This document shows, in pieces, positions 18,024 through 27,163 of a stretch of DNA of 64,000 nt (the first letter of the stretch is position 1; each line of letters starts with the position of its first letter). Where the stretch lies: contig CP039999.1 in assembly GCA_013099195.1 (NCBI GenBank), forward strand, positions 744,001-808,000, in the 5' to 3' direction. The notes beneath the pieces were generated by a model that worked only from the letters and a program-made list of their open reading frames with translations, did not search any database and was not told where the DNA came from. Source of the stretch: Candidatus Saccharibacteria bacterium oral taxon 488 (GTDB taxonomy: Bacteria > Patescibacteriota > Saccharimonadia > Saccharimonadales > Saccharimonadaceae). A program made the position numbers and the translations under genes.

Positions 18024-19013
18024 CTACAGCGTCAAAGCGATAACCGCCTTGATGGTATGCATACGATTCTCCGCCTGGTCAAAGACGATCGAATTTGGCG
18101 AGCGGAAGACGTCATCCGTCACCTCCATCGCCTCTAGCCCGAAATCATCCCTGATGTGCTGGCCGGTCGTGGTCAACGCATCATGAAAGGCCGGCAAGCA
18201 GTGCATGAACTTGACCTCAGGATTGCCAGTAAGGTTCAGCATGTCGCGATTAACCTGGAAGTGACGCAGCTGATTGATGCGCTCAGCGAACTTATCCTCT
18301 TCGCCCATCGACACCCAGACATCGGTGTAAACGACATCGGCACCGCGCAGGGCTTCCTCAAAATTATCAGTGATAGTAATCCGCCCGTGGTTCTGGTGCG
18401 CCAGCTCATGCGCGTGATGGACGAGGCCCTCTTCAGGGAACAATTCACGCGGCGCTAAAATCCGAAAGTCCAGCCCCATGATGGCCGAGCCGAGCAGCAA
18501 ACTATTAGCCATGTTGTTGCGGCCATCGCCGACAAACACCAGCTTGACGCCGTGCAGCCGACCAAGGTGCTCCTCGATAGTCATAAAGTCGGCTAGAATC
18601 TGCGTTGGGTGGAACTTATCAGTCAATCCGTTCCACACCGGCACGCCGGCGTGCTTCGCTAGATCTTCTACCGTTTTGTGCGCAAAACCACGAAACTCAA
18701 TACCATCAAACATCCGGCCCAGCACCTTGGCGGTATCCTCGACTGTCTCTTTCTTGCCAAGCTGAATATCGTCCTTACCGAGATACTCCGGCGCGATACC
18801 GAGGTCGTTAGCTGCCACCGTAAAGGCGCAGCGCGTCCTGGTCGAGGTCTTCTCAAACAATAACGCAATATTCTTGCCCTCATGAATCCGATGCGGCGTA
18901 CCAGCGTACTTCATCCGCTTATATTCATTCGCCGTCGTTAGTAGCAACCGAATGTCACCCGCGGTAAAATCACCCAGTGTTAGGAATGATCGCCCCTTCA
19001 AACTTTGTGCCAT
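18024..19013 (-). CDS. arcB: Ornithine carbamoyltransferase, catabolic
   Basis: 329 residues. The carbamoyl-phosphate site [12 protein letters not shown] (STRT motif) near residue 55, the HPTQ motif in [17 protein letters not shown] and the ornithine loop [10 protein letters not shown] (HCLP) are all intact. In this operon it runs in the catabolic direction, splitting citrulline with phosphate into ornithine and carbamoyl phosphate. It starts immediately after the arcA stop (TAA then ATG) with GGGAGG upstream inside arcA, so the two are coupled. No arginine biosynthesis genes are nearby, which supports the catabolic reading. Confidence 0.95.
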   Translation of the reverse strand: MAQSLKGRSFLTLGDFTAGDIRLLLTTANEYKRMKYAGTPHRIHEGKNIALLFEKTSTRTRCAFTVAANDLGIAPEYLGKDDIQLGKKETVEDTAKVLGRMFDGIEFRGFAHKTVEDLAKHAGVPVWNGLTDKFHPTQILADFMTIEEHLGRLHGVKLVFVGDGRNNMANSLLLGSAIMGLDFRILAPRELFPEEGLVHHAHELAHQNHGRITITDNFEEALRGADVVYTDVWVSMGEEDKFAERINQLRHFQVNRDMLNLTGNPEVKFMHCLPAFHDALTTTGQHIRDDFGLEAMEVTDDVFRSPNSIVFDQAENRMHTIKAVIALTL

Positions 19014-20249
19014 TTATACATCCTCCCGTACCAGCGGCATACTCATACAGCGCGGACCGCCGCGGCCGCGGCCAAGCTCAGCACCACTGACTTCTATAAC
19101 TTCAACGCCGTGCTCGCGCAGTTTTTGGTTGGTCACATAGTTGCGGTCATAGGTTACCACCACGCCCGGCGCAATCGCCAAGGTATTCGAGCCGTCATTC
19201 CACTGCTCACGAGCCGCCGCAATTGGATCACCGCCGCCACATTCGATCAGGGTAACACTCGGCAGCCCCAAGGCCACCCGCAAGACATGCTCGAGATCCG
19301 TCTCGTGCGTAATGCGTGGGAACGGCTGTCCCTCGACCTTTTCCAATACGAAACAATTCATCTTGCCGCCGCGATCGCGGATTTCCGGATGAATAGTAAA
19401 CTTGTCCCGATCAATCATCGTAAACACCGTGTCCAGGTGCATAAAGGCGTGCGACTTTGGAATTTCCATGGCAACGACCTTCTTAAAGCCAGAACCAGCA
19501 AACAGTTTCGTCGCCATCTTTTCAATCGCCTCAGCCGTGGTGCGCTCCGATACGCCGATGGCCATCACTTCACTGCTCAACACTAGCTCATCGCCACCTT
19601 CAATTGAGAACTTTTCGTGGCGATCATACCACACCGGTACATTCTTGCCGGCAAACCGTGGATGATGATCAATGATGTAGCGCATGAATAGCGACTCACG
19701 ACGACGCGCCGGCCAGTGCATCTTGTTGATCGTCAGACCATGACCGATGGTTGCAGCCGGGTCGCGGGTAAAGTACAGATTTGGCATCGGATCGAGATAG
19801 AATGGATAGTGATTTTTCTCGATCATATTATGCAATTGCTGGTGCTGGTCTGGCGGCAGCGTAATCTCGTCCTTGCGCACACCGGCCATAATTTTACGCA
19901 CCATCGCGTTCGTTGGTAGGTCTAGCAGGAACTGGCGCAGCACCCTGGTGACGCGGCGTGACCCTTGCTTCGAATTTGCCAACATTTCATCAACAAACTG
20001 CTCGCGTAATTGATCAGTATATAGCGCCTCGGTCACCAGCTGATCGAGATACAACACCTCGACACCGTGATCACGCAATACCTGAGCAAACGCATCATGC
20101 TCCTTTTGGGCGACCTGCAAATACGGAATGTCGTCAAACAGCAGATCAGTCAAGTAGTCTGGTGTTAAGTTTTCTAATTCTTCGCCCGGACGATGCAACA
20201 GCACCGCCTTAAGTCGGCCAATTTCTGATGTAATATGTAATGGATCCAT
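19014..20249 (-). CDS. arcA: Arginine deiminase
   Basis: 411 residues, standard length. It has the guanidino-modifying enzyme fold with [13 protein letters not shown] near residue 160, [22 protein letters not shown], and the nucleophile Cys401 in [12 protein letters not shown]. It converts arginine to citrulline and ammonia in the cytoplasm, and is the first gene of the arc operon. Upstream is a purine-rich ribosome binding site (AAAGGGGATGGGGG) and a TATATT -10-like box ~35 nt before the ATG. I saw no clear ArgR site. In host-associated Saccharibacteria this pathway is known to supply ATP and raise pH. Confidence 0.96.
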   Translation of the reverse strand: MDPLHITSEIGRLKAVLLHRPGEELENLTPDYLTDLLFDDIPYLQVAQKEHDAFAQVLRDHGVEVLYLDQLVTEALYTDQLREQFVDEMLANSKQGSRRVTRVLRQFLLDLPTNAMVRKIMAGVRKDEITLPPDQHQQLHNMIEKNHYPFYLDPMPNLYFTRDPAATIGHGLTINKMHWPARRRESLFMRYIIDHHPRFAGKNVPVWYDRHEKFSIEGGDELVLSSEVMAIGVSERTTAEAIEKMATKLFAGSGFKKVVAMEIPKSHAFMHLDTVFTMIDRDKFTIHPEIRDRGGKMNCFVLEKVEGQPFPRITHETDLEHVLRVALGLPSVTLIECGGGDPIAAAREQWNDGSNTLAIAPGVVVTYDRNYVTNQKLREHGVEVIEVSGAELGRGRGGPRCMSMPLVREDV

Positions 20250-20335
20250 ACCCCCATCCCCTTTTTGTTTATGGTTATACTAACAATATAGCATATACGC
20301 CCAAGAACACAAGCATCACTTAGCGAGCCGGTGAA

Positions 20336-21364
20336 TTACCGCCTACGAGGCCAAACTGCATCAATAATCGTATACGGCAAACGCCGGTATCGCCACCAGC
20401 TAACTAATGTCACCCCAAGCCAGCCAATGACAATAGGCATACCGGCCCTAGGCCCCAGTATAATGCCATACATGAACAAGCCAATATACCCCAATCGCAG
20501 CAGATACATTGTCAATCGATGAGGCCAAGAACGTTCACGATCATCCAATGATATTCCCGTCATCCAGCCGCCAATCGTTTGCCCACCCATCATGAGCGGC
20601 ATGATCAGCTGGACTACTAACTCACCGCCAGCGAGAATACCATATGACAGTCCCGCAATAGTATTTCCCGCCAAACCCGGCATCGTGATATACAATATAA
20701 TACCGATGCACGTCCTCACTACAAGCACCACAACCACATCAAGTATAAATGCCACTAATCGCCGCACTAGGCCCGGCTGTGTTGTCACGGTCTCGCCATG
20801 CTTTACATTGCGCAGATCTGGTAGCAACCGACCACACCAATAGCCGACCAAAGCACCTCCGGTATTGAGCAACAAGTCATCAACATCAAACAGCCTATAA
20901 CTACATGGATACAAGCCAAACGCACCCGTTAGCTGGGTCACTTCAATCGTTAGTGATAGAGCGAGTCCTAATAGTACAACCATGTACCAGCGTACAGGGT
21001 ACATCACTCGTAAAAACATACCGAACGGCATAAAAAAGACTATATTCATCACTACCTGTAGAACAGCCCGCAACCCTTCAGCCTGTATGTCCATAATTGA
21101 TGCGAGCGGATGTAGTTGTGGTGAGACTGCATGATGCGCACAGAACCATGCTGTATTATCTGGCATCGGATAGAGCGTAAACGCCACGAGTCCCAGTGCA
21201 TACAATACAACCAGATACACCATGACCATCCTGCCGACTACTAGCCGTCGTAATCGCATATACTGTACAACGAGCAGCGGAAATGTCAAGAGCAGTGCAG
21301 CAAATGGCCAGAATGATATCGCCAGCTGAAATGACGAGGAGAATGTAGTAAAAAACGCTGTCAT
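20336..21364 (-). CDS. VanZ-like membrane protein fused to an RDD domain
   Basis: 342 residues. The N-terminal ~200 residues hold five or six helices with the VanZ signature LGLVAFTLYPMPDNTAW, NIVFFMPFGMFLRVMYP and SLTIEVTQL.GAFGLYPCSYRLFDVDDLLLNTGGALVGYWCG. The C-terminal ~130 residues (RRLVAFILDVVVVLVVRTCIGI...GGQTIGGWMTGISLDD) form an RDD domain with three helices. VanZ proteins are associated with glycopeptide tolerance or envelope maintenance, but the biochemical role is unclear. The VanZ-RDD fusion is known in Gram-positives. On the minus strand TTGACG-17-CATAAT stands just before the gene, so the leader is absent or only a few nucleotides. Confidence 0.82.
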   Translation of the reverse strand: MTAFFTTFSSSFQLAISFWPFAALLLTFPLLVVQYMRLRRLVVGRMVMVYLVVLYALGLVAFTLYPMPDNTAWFCAHHAVSPQLHPLASIMDIQAEGLRAVLQVVMNIVFFMPFGMFLRVMYPVRWYMVVLLGLALSLTIEVTQLTGAFGLYPCSYRLFDVDDLLLNTGGALVGYWCGRLLPDLRNVKHGETVTTQPGLVRRLVAFILDVVVVLVVRTCIGIILYITMPGLAGNTIAGLSYGILAGGELVVQLIMPLMMGGQTIGGWMTGISLDDRERSWPHRLTMYLLRLGYIGLFMYGIILGPRAGMPIVIGWLGVTLVSWWRYRRLPYTIIDAVWPRRR

Positions 21365-21409
21365 ACTTTTACTATTATGCAGGAAAAATTAGCTATCGTC
21401 AAATATGCC

Positions 21410-22027
21410 TCATTCTCGAATGATCGCCAAGGATGCCTCGACTATCAGCCGAGCCAGATGGTACTTCAGCCATTCATCGACCGCCCGCGCGGCACCCGGC
21501 AAGGCTTCATTGGCGTAATCATCAACAATGATGGTTGCCGTTTCCTGAAATTTGCCGTCACACACACGAAACGAATCGGCAATTGACTCATAAAAATCAC
21601 CGTCAAAAAAGGCGAAGATAATGCTTTCTGGCACATCCTCAGAGGTAAAATCGGCAAACCAACCTTTGTGAATAATCGGCAGTTTTAGTCCTGCTTTCTT
21701 AAAATTCTGGACGAAGGTTTTACGCGGCGCCAAGAGTTCACCCGCCTTGAACTGCTCACCCGCAGCGCTGGCGTCGGCTTGGGTTTTTTCTGGCAAGCCC
21801 ATAAACGAATCGTAAACATGAAACTCACCGGTAAAATCATAGGCGTCCAGTAGCCGCCGAATAAACAAACTCGTCGTGCCGACATAACAGCCAAACTCCA
21901 CAATATTGCCTGCCACGCCGCTTCGCAGCACCTTTTCCAATTCTCGCAACAAGATGCCGAGTTCTTTGGTATCAACTTGGTCGGAAATGATGGGATGTCT
22001 GGCGAGGAGTTGGTCAACTTTATTCAT
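21410..22027 (-). CDS. TylF/MycF-like O-methyltransferase
   Basis: 205 residues. A SAM-binding glycine motif in NIVEFGCYVGTTSLFIRRLL (residues ~41-60) is followed by FHVYDSFMGLPEK, a typical TylF/MycF element (acidic end of beta 2 and the FxGLP loop). The acidic metal-binding pair is in FAFFDGDFYESIADSF and IIVDDYANE. Members methylate sugar or other hydroxyls in a metal-dependent way; the substrate is unknown. TATAAT (22034-22039) ends 6 nt before the ATG, so it has its own leaderless promoter. It points away from the neighbouring RiPP-type genes, so joint function is not supported. Confidence 0.8.
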   Translation of the reverse strand: MNKVDQLLARHPIISDQVDTKELGILLRELEKVLRSGVAGNIVEFGCYVGTTSLFIRRLLDAYDFTGEFHVYDSFMGLPEKTQADASAAGEQFKAGELLAPRKTFVQNFKKAGLKLPIIHKGWFADFTSEDVPESIIFAFFDGDFYESIADSFRVCDGKFQETATIIVDDYANEALPGAARAVDEWLKYHLARLIVEASLAIIRE

Positions 22028-22055
22028 AACGTCATTATAAATAACCTCCGGAGTA

Positions 22056-22082
22056 TTGACAAATAATCGATATATATATGCT
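22056..22082 (+). promoter_or_regulatory. Possible promoter of the graspetide-type locus
   Basis: TTGACA (22056-22061) and TATGCT (22077-22082) with a 15-nt spacer, shorter than ideal. The start would be near 22089, giving a ~58-nt leader that contains CAGGAG 7 nt before the ATG at 22147. Confidence 0.35.
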
Positions 22083-22146
22083 GAAACAAGCGTCGAGAAT
22101 TTCTAAACGCGTTCTTTACCATCATCTATTCGTTCAGGAGTAGACC

Positions 22147-23133
22147 ATGACTACAATTCTCATACTGACCAATTCTCTGGACAACCCTCATGTTGAGGCA
22201 GTGAGCCAATATATTGACTCAGAAAGCAATCGGATCATACGGATTGATACAGATCTTTTAATCCAAGGGCAATGTAGTATCTCTTTTGACTATTCAAACG
22301 GTAGTATACTATACAAGCAACTGGGAGAAATTACAGATCTTCGTAGTATTGATAGCGTATGGTACAGAAAGCCGTTCGGGTTCAGTCAAACCTACGGATT
22401 CCTTGAGAGTATCCAGGATCCAGTTCAAAGGTCTATCGTAGACAAAGAGATACATGATGTATTGAATGGTCTGTGTTTTCTGCTACGCGACAAGTTTTGG
22501 ATTAATCACCCTAGCTCCATTCATACAGCTAGGATTAAGCCATACCAATTGTCGATTGCAAAGCGTATTGGGCCGCCAATGCCCGACACACTGATTACAT
22601 CAGATCCAGACGCAGCTCGCCAGTTCTGTCTAGAAGCGCCAACCGTATTCAAACCGGTATCTGTATCTAGCCTAGATCTTGACGATACAGGCTACATGAT
22701 AGAAACCACGCTCATGACAGATGAGCTGATAGACTCCTTGGGATTGATCAAATCACAACCGATCATTCTGCAAAGGTTTATCAGAAAAACAAGTGAGTTA
22801 CGGGTCACTTGTATCGGAAAACAGATCTTCGTTGCCCGTCAGATTCCACAAGAGAAAACCTCCAGCACGGTAGACTGGAGATCTCTACAAGATTCTGGCA
22901 GTCGATACGTGATCGACTACGTCCTTCCCGAAGACATTGAGCGGAAGGTTCGTTCTCTGCTGACTTCGCTAGGTCTTGGTTTTGCTGCAATTGATTTCGC
23001 GATAGACGAAATCGGAGATCTGCATTTCCTTGAAGCAAACCCAAATGGCCAGTGGCTCGGTTACACCGATGAAATAGGCCTACCGGCAGCCGCACACATG
23101 GCGTGCTGCCTGGTGGAAAAAAGTCTACTCTGA
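22147..23133 (+). CDS. ATP-grasp RiPP maturase (MvdD/graspetide-type)
   Basis: 328 residues. The N-terminal region holds DSVWYRKPFGF (residues 70-80), like the WyRrP segment of MvdC/MvdD and SAV_5884-type maturases. The ATP-grasp part has FKP (Lys169), PIILQRFIRKTSELRVTCIG (hinge and Arg219), FAAIDFAID (Asp283) and the metal-binding FLEANPNGQW (residues 294-303) with EIGLPAAAHMA after it. Such enzymes use ATP to link Asp/Glu side chains to Ser/Thr/Lys side chains in a precursor peptide, giving ester or amide macrocycles. A 36-aa ORF with a strong ribosome binding site follows 20 nt downstream, exactly where the precursor is expected. No dedicated exporter or protease is adjacent. Base and codon use differ from flanking genes, so transfer is possible, perhaps from an actinobacterial host. 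Confidence 0.85.
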   Translation: MTTILILTNSLDNPHVEAVSQYIDSESNRIIRIDTDLLIQGQCSISFDYSNGSILYKQLGEITDLRSIDSVWYRKPFGFSQTYGFLESIQDPVQRSIVDKEIHDVLNGLCFLLRDKFWINHPSSIHTARIKPYQLSIAKRIGPPMPDTLITSDPDAARQFCLEAPTVFKPVSVSSLDLDDTGYMIETTLMTDELIDSLGLIKSQPIILQRFIRKTSELRVTCIGKQIFVARQIPQEKTSSTVDWRSLQDSGSRYVIDYVLPEDIERKVRSLLTSLGLGFAAIDFAIDEIGDLHFLEANPNGQWLGYTDEIGLPAAAHMACCLVEKSLL

Positions 23134-23153
23134 CAATCGAAAGGAGGTGAAGC

Positions 23154-23264
23154 ATGAACAACGCCGAGATCTTTTCCGCGAAAGTTGCCACGATCGTTGA
23201 TTCGGAGGTCGACTCGTCGACCTTCCTGACCCGATCCGGCAAGCCCAAGACGACGGACGACTAG
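23154..23264 (+). CDS. Candidate graspetide precursor peptide, 36 aa
   Basis: The ATG at 23154 is preceded by AAGGAGGTGA (23141-23150), the strongest Shine-Dalgarno in the window, 20 nt after the maturase stop. The peptide starts MNNAEIFSAKVATIVD and ends TFLTRSGKPKTTDD. The C-terminal part is rich in Thr/Ser (21, 22, 23, 26, 28, 33, 34), Lys (30, 32) and Asp (35, 36), the donors and acceptors joined by ATP-grasp maturases. The N-terminal half would be the leader. It resembles neither the microviridin TxKxPSD core nor a PFFARFL leader, so it would be a distinct class. The codons are strongly G/C-ended compared with the AT-rich gene that follows. The product and its linkages are inferred from context, not shown. 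Confidence 0.72.
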   Translation: MNNAEIFSAKVATIVDSEVDSSTFLTRSGKPKTTDD

Positions 23265-23276
23265 TCCCACGTCACA

Positions 23277-23310
23277 CCCCGTGCCCTTGTGTTTTTGCAA
23301 GGGCACGGGG
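23277..23310 (+). terminator. Strong GC-rich hairpin after the precursor gene
   Basis: A perfect 13-bp stem (CCCCGTGCCCTTG with CAAGGGCACGGGG) around an 8-nt loop. No T tract follows, so it may act as a terminator, an mRNA stabiliser or both. Confidence 0.6.
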
Positions 23311-23331
23311 TAACCTATCAAAGAGTATATT

Positions 23332-24066
23332 ATGAACAAGCACAAAATCATCAAAACATTCTTGCCGAAACAATTAGACATAAAACACCTCGATCTCCTG
23401 CTACCTGCCTTACAAAAGTCAAACCTAATTGTTTATGGTGAAATTCACGGCATAAAAGAAAATGCCAATATCGTCTATACCTTGGTTAAAAAAACTTGCA
23501 TACAACGATTGGCCATTGAAGCTAGCCCTACTGTGTTTGACTTCATCAATTCAGTAAAGATCAATTCTTATGATTTTTCCTTAGTTGATGAAGACCTTTT
23601 TGACTTAAGCGTTCTATCTCTTGAGATGATAAAAACGATAGCAATTCTTCTGCAGCAAAATCAACTTAAAGAGCTCGTTTTTATTGATACATTTTTTGAC
23701 AATTTAGATGAGGATGCCATCATACCACCAAGCCCGCAAGAACGAGAAGAGCAGCTAGCTAAAAATATCCTCGGAATTGACGGCTCTCTACCAACATTAT
23801 GTATTATGGGACAATGGCATACGCAGCCCAAAGTTGTTACAGATGGCGAAACACGGCATGAATCAGCGTTATATCGCTTGAGAAAAACAAAACCAAATGT
23901 GCCGTTTATTCACAACATCTACCGACAAGGACAGCTATTTAATGATGGAAAAATAATTGAATTACCAGACAACCCAGCAGTGTCGTCTTGTTACGAGATT
24001 GTCCAGAAAACCGATATTGATTTTGACCTTCACGTACCCGAAGCGACAAAAATATCACTATGCTAA
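23332..24066 (+). CDS. Hypothetical protein, possibly ChaN/TraB-Tiki-like
   Basis: 244 residues. IVYGEIHGIKENANIVYTL near residue 34, LAIEASPTVFDF near residue 60 and CIMGQWHTQPKVV near residue 160 give a Gly-Glu-x-His, then Glu, then Gly-x-x-His order. This resembles the GEx(H)..., E and G.H motifs of the erythromycin-esterase/ChaN/TraB-Tiki fold. Those families bind haem or act as metal proteases or esterases; no function can be assigned here. The gene is clearly richer in A and T than the ones before and after, which suggests transfer. It follows the graspetide-type locus after a hairpin, so co-transcription is uncertain. There is no signal peptide. AAAGAG lies before the ATG as a weak ribosome binding site. 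Confidence 0.55.
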   Translation: MNKHKIIKTFLPKQLDIKHLDLLLPALQKSNLIVYGEIHGIKENANIVYTLVKKTCIQRLAIEASPTVFDFINSVKINSYDFSLVDEDLFDLSVLSLEMIKTIAILLQQNQLKELVFIDTFFDNLDEDAIIPPSPQEREEQLAKNILGIDGSLPTLCIMGQWHTQPKVVTDGETRHESALYRLRKTKPNVPFIHNIYRQGQLFNDGKIIELPDNPAVSSCYEIVQKTDIDFDLHVPEATKISLC

Positions 24067-24069
24067 AAT
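24064..24069 (+). promoter_or_regulatory. -10 element of the PEBP gene, overlapping the upstream stop codon
   Basis: TAAAAT, 6 nt before ATG 24076. Its first three bases are the stop codon of the preceding gene. Confidence 0.5.
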
Positions 24070-24075
24070 CATAGC

Positions 24076-24537
24076 ATGAAAATAACCAGCCCAGCCTTCA
24101 CTGAAAACGCTAAAATACCAAAAATTTATTCCAAGCTCGGCGGTAATCAACGCCCGCCGCTCGAGATCAGCGACGTACCGGCAAATACCAAAAGCCTGGT
24201 GATCATTTGCCACGACCCTGATGCGCCTGGGCGCGATGGATTTTACCATTGGACGGTTTGGAATTTACCAACCAAAACCACTGAAATCACCAGCGAATCA
24301 CTACCCGCGGGCGCCGTCGAAGGGATGACCAGTTGGGGTCGGCCTGGCTGGGGCGGGCCGCAACCACCGTTTGGCACGCACCGCTACCAATTTTATGTGT
24401 ACGCGCTGGACACGACGTTAGATTTACCAGACAGCACCAAGCCCAGAGAGCTCATCGCCGCTCTCACGCCGCATATCATCGATCAGGCCGTATTGACTGG
24501 AAAGTTTGGCGTGTTGGATATTTTGCGGCGGGATTAA
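24076..24537 (+). CDS. YbhB/YbcL family Raf kinase inhibitor-like protein (PEBP fold)
   Basis: 153 residues covering the whole family. MKITSPAFTENAKIPKIYSK opens the domain. The ligand pocket residues are in ICHDPDAPGRDGFYHWTVWNLP (D-P-D-A-P and H-W), and GGPQPPFGTHRYQFYVYALD is the second conserved motif. PEBP-fold proteins bind phosphate-containing ligands; the bacterial members have no settled role. Cytoplasmic, with no signal peptide. The leaderless promoter sits across the upstream stop codon. Confidence 0.93.
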   Translation: MKITSPAFTENAKIPKIYSKLGGNQRPPLEISDVPANTKSLVIICHDPDAPGRDGFYHWTVWNLPTKTTEITSESLPAGAVEGMTSWGRPGWGGPQPPFGTHRYQFYVYALDTTLDLPDSTKPRELIAALTPHIIDQAVLTGKFGVLDILRRD

Positions 24538-24616
24538 GCACCACTTTCTCTGGGCGAAAGTCTACAGACTATTAAACGACACCGCCAATCCTATTCTGTC
24601 ATCTATATTTTTTAAT

Positions 24617-27163
24617 TTATAACAGTTCAAGCACTAGGTTAATATACATTAACGAGATACTTTCTTCGTGCATGATTTTTAAGAAAGAAGTCTTATCAGT
24701 GCACACAGGACTTTCTTGATCAATTAAGATAAGCGCTCTCAGATTACTATTTTCGTGAATTATTTTTGCTAAACTACAATCAATCCCCGCTCTAATAAGA
24801 GCAATTTTAAAGTCATTATCAGTACCATACTTTATACGTTTATAAAACGACTCATTGACTACACCAAAATCATTCAATATCTCAAGAAATGGAATAATAT
24901 AATGGTCAACATTATCAAGATTCTCCTTAGCTAAAGCAGCCGCATAACTTGGCATCAAATTTTGAGTCTGCTGCTGAAATATATGATATTTATTCCACGA
25001 TCCAGTCTTGCCATCGACACCACAACTTCCTATATCGCCAACATATACTGGATTTCCGATTTTACCGCGCCACATAAAAACAGACCTTGCAATCAACGTA
25101 GAAAAGCTGGCTTCATTATTAGCTTTTTCGTCAATAATTCTTATATAAATATCCCTTATAGATGGCTCTGTGTATAGTAAATATATCCAATTCCCATACT
25201 TATGCTTATCGATCCTGAGACCTGTCTGATATGTCACCTCAAGAAAAACACTAATAATCGTATTTAATAACTTATTACCATCATCAATTATTTGAGTGTT
25301 CAAGAGATGCTCCATCTTTTTAGAGATGATTTGTTCATATTTCACAATATCAAATATTTTCACGTTATGGGCATAACACTTAGTACCTAGCTCAGTTTGC
25401 GCCAATAATGGCTTTGAGTTGTTAATTTGCGAATACATGGCTTCTCTTGTTTTATCTATATTTGCAAGTATGTTAACTTCATCGGCAATTCTATATTCCT
25501 TATCGCTTCCTTTATAAGAAGCAAGGAGCGGGTTATTGATACTGTCCTCAACTACAACCCCCTCCTTGGCATGCTCCGATAAGAATTTACTAGCATTTGC
25601 CCTCTTCTCCATATAATCATCATTTTTAATTATATATATTTCTGGTGTTAATAGTTCCATTCTTGGGTTTGTAAAATCAAAGATTATGTTATAACGGCCC
25701 ACCCTGCCCACTAAATTTCTGAAATCAGGAACGTCCAAGCACCTAGCCCCCTTGGAATAGTTCATTAAAAATAATTTACTTGCAGGAATATTCACGCCTT
25801 CGAGTAATGTGCTCGTAGTAACAATAAATCTAATCTCAGGAATATTACGATACAAGAACTCTACATGCTCCTTAATAGTGTCCGGTATCTTACCGTGACT
25901 GATAACTATGCCGCGTTTAACGAGCTTTATTAGATTATAGAAAGGATGAACATAGCTTGATAGGATATTACATGCATCATCAATTATAACTTGACTTTCA
26001 GGGCTGTATTTAATTTCTGGCGTCCTAGCAGCTAACGCATCGGCAAGTTTTTCAACTCCGCTTGGCTTATTAACATAAATAATATTTTTATCCCCACCTC
26101 TACTAAATAATATTTGGTAATAGTCTGTAGACGATTCAGTTATTTCGTAAAATTTTGCCGTAAACTGATCAAACAACTCTAAACATTGACTATTATTATC
26201 CCAAAGAAAATAACGTGGTATTTTCATATACTCAGTAATTTCTCTTGATTGTATATTTTTTGAATTATGTTTATCATTTATAAGACATAGACTTGACCTT
26301 GGGTCTACAATAAAAGGAGAGTAGTAATCAATGGCCACACTTGATTTTCTATTACTAGCGATTATGATTGCCCTCGAGAGAGTTAAGAATCTATCCTCAT
26401 CTTTAAATAAATTATGAGATTCATCAATAAATAGATAATCTATTATTAGCTCATTATGTTTCGCCAATAATGCCATTAGTCGCTCCTGTGTTAACACAGC
26501 AATAAATTGGCTATGCTTGTATTTTTTAACATACATGTCAGGATGAGTTATAACATCAGTTCGACTTCCTTTTTTGTTCAAAACCATTGATACTGTTTGA
26601 TTTATCAATGATTTAGTGGGAACAACTATACAAACAGACAAACCACTATTGAACTTTTCAATAGCTTTAGACACCATCAAATGAGACTTACCATAAGAGG
26701 TTGGCGCAACGACAGCAAGATTAGAAACATTTCTGACACTACGACTTAGTCTAAATTGTTGCTCTGATTTGTAATACTCTTCCTTATATGATTCTGCCAA
26801 CGCCTTATTAAATAGACTGTTCACGTCGTCCTCCACAGCCTCTAATTCTGTAGTATAACTATCGTGAGCTTGTATGAGCATAAGTACAGGATAGTATCGT
26901 AATAAGCTAGCAAAATGAGATAATGCATAAAAATTATTACTAAGAAGCCCGTAATTTAGGGCTATTGAATATGCCATTTTTTGCACATCCTCATCACCAT
27001 AAAGTGAAAAATAATTTAAGATTCTATATATAAATTGCGTCTCATCCTGAGCTAGATGCTGTCTCAACATTATTTTTCTGTATACTTTAGCAAATAAGAA
27101 ATTATGATCCTCAGCTTTCCTTGTTAATGCTGATCTTAAAGAGCTAAGAGTGATCTTGTACAT
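24617..27163 (-). CDS. hamB: HamB helicase of a Hachiman anti-phage system
   Basis: 848 residues from ATG 27163. A superfamily 2 helicase: Walker A APTSYGKS at residues 153-160, DEAH-type box DESH at 247-250, motif STLLEGVNIPASKLFL near 451-466 and motif VI NLVGRVGR at 483-490. A long N-terminal helical region (1-145) and ~350 C-terminal residues without recognised motifs match the HamB layout. In Hachiman, HamB surveys DNA and controls the HamA nuclease, which then degrades DNA. The ATG shares an A with the hamA stop (TGATG) and has AAGGAGG upstream inside hamA. The pair is strongly AT-rich relative to flanking genes, which marks a transferred island. Confidence 0.85.
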   Translation of the reverse strand: MYKITLSSLRSALTRKAEDHNFLFAKVYRKIMLRQHLAQDETQFIYRILNYFSLYGDEDVQKMAYSIALNYGLLSNNFYALSHFASLLRYYPVLMLIQAHDSYTTELEAVEDDVNSLFNKALAESYKEEYYKSEQQFRLSRSVRNVSNLAVVAPTSYGKSHLMVSKAIEKFNSGLSVCIVVPTKSLINQTVSMVLNKKGSRTDVITHPDMYVKKYKHSQFIAVLTQERLMALLAKHNELIIDYLFIDESHNLFKDEDRFLTLSRAIIIASNRKSSVAIDYYSPFIVDPRSSLCLINDKHNSKNIQSREITEYMKIPRYFLWDNNSQCLELFDQFTAKFYEITESSTDYYQILFSRGGDKNIIYVNKPSGVEKLADALAARTPEIKYSPESQVIIDDACNILSSYVHPFYNLIKLVKRGIVISHGKIPDTIKEHVEFLYRNIPEIRFIVTTSTLLEGVNIPASKLFLMNYSKGARCLDVPDFRNLVGRVGRYNIIFDFTNPRMELLTPEIYIIKNDDYMEKRANASKFLSEHAKEGVVVEDSINNPLLASYKGSDKEYRIADEVNILANIDKTREAMYSQINNSKPLLAQTELGTKCYAHNVKIFDIVKYEQIISKKMEHLLNTQIIDDGNKLLNTIISVFLEVTYQTGLRIDKHKYGNWIYLLYTEPSIRDIYIRIIDEKANNEASFSTLIARSVFMWRGKIGNPVYVGDIGSCGVDGKTGSWNKYHIFQQQTQNLMPSYAAALAKENLDNVDHYIIPFLEILNDFGVVNESFYKRIKYGTDNDFKIALIRAGIDCSLAKIIHENSNLRALILIDQESPVCTDKTSFLKIMHEESISLMYINLVLELL

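Noticed and set aside
21410..22027. TylF-like methyltransferase as a tailoring enzyme of the graspetide-type cluster
   Set aside because: It points the other way with its own leaderless promoter, and graspetide-associated methyltransferases known to me belong to the PCMT family, not TylF.
22078..22143. 21-codon ORF in the leader of the RiPP maturase
   Set aside because: It overlaps the likely -10 (TATGCT), so it would probably not be on the mRNA, and it has no ribosome binding site.
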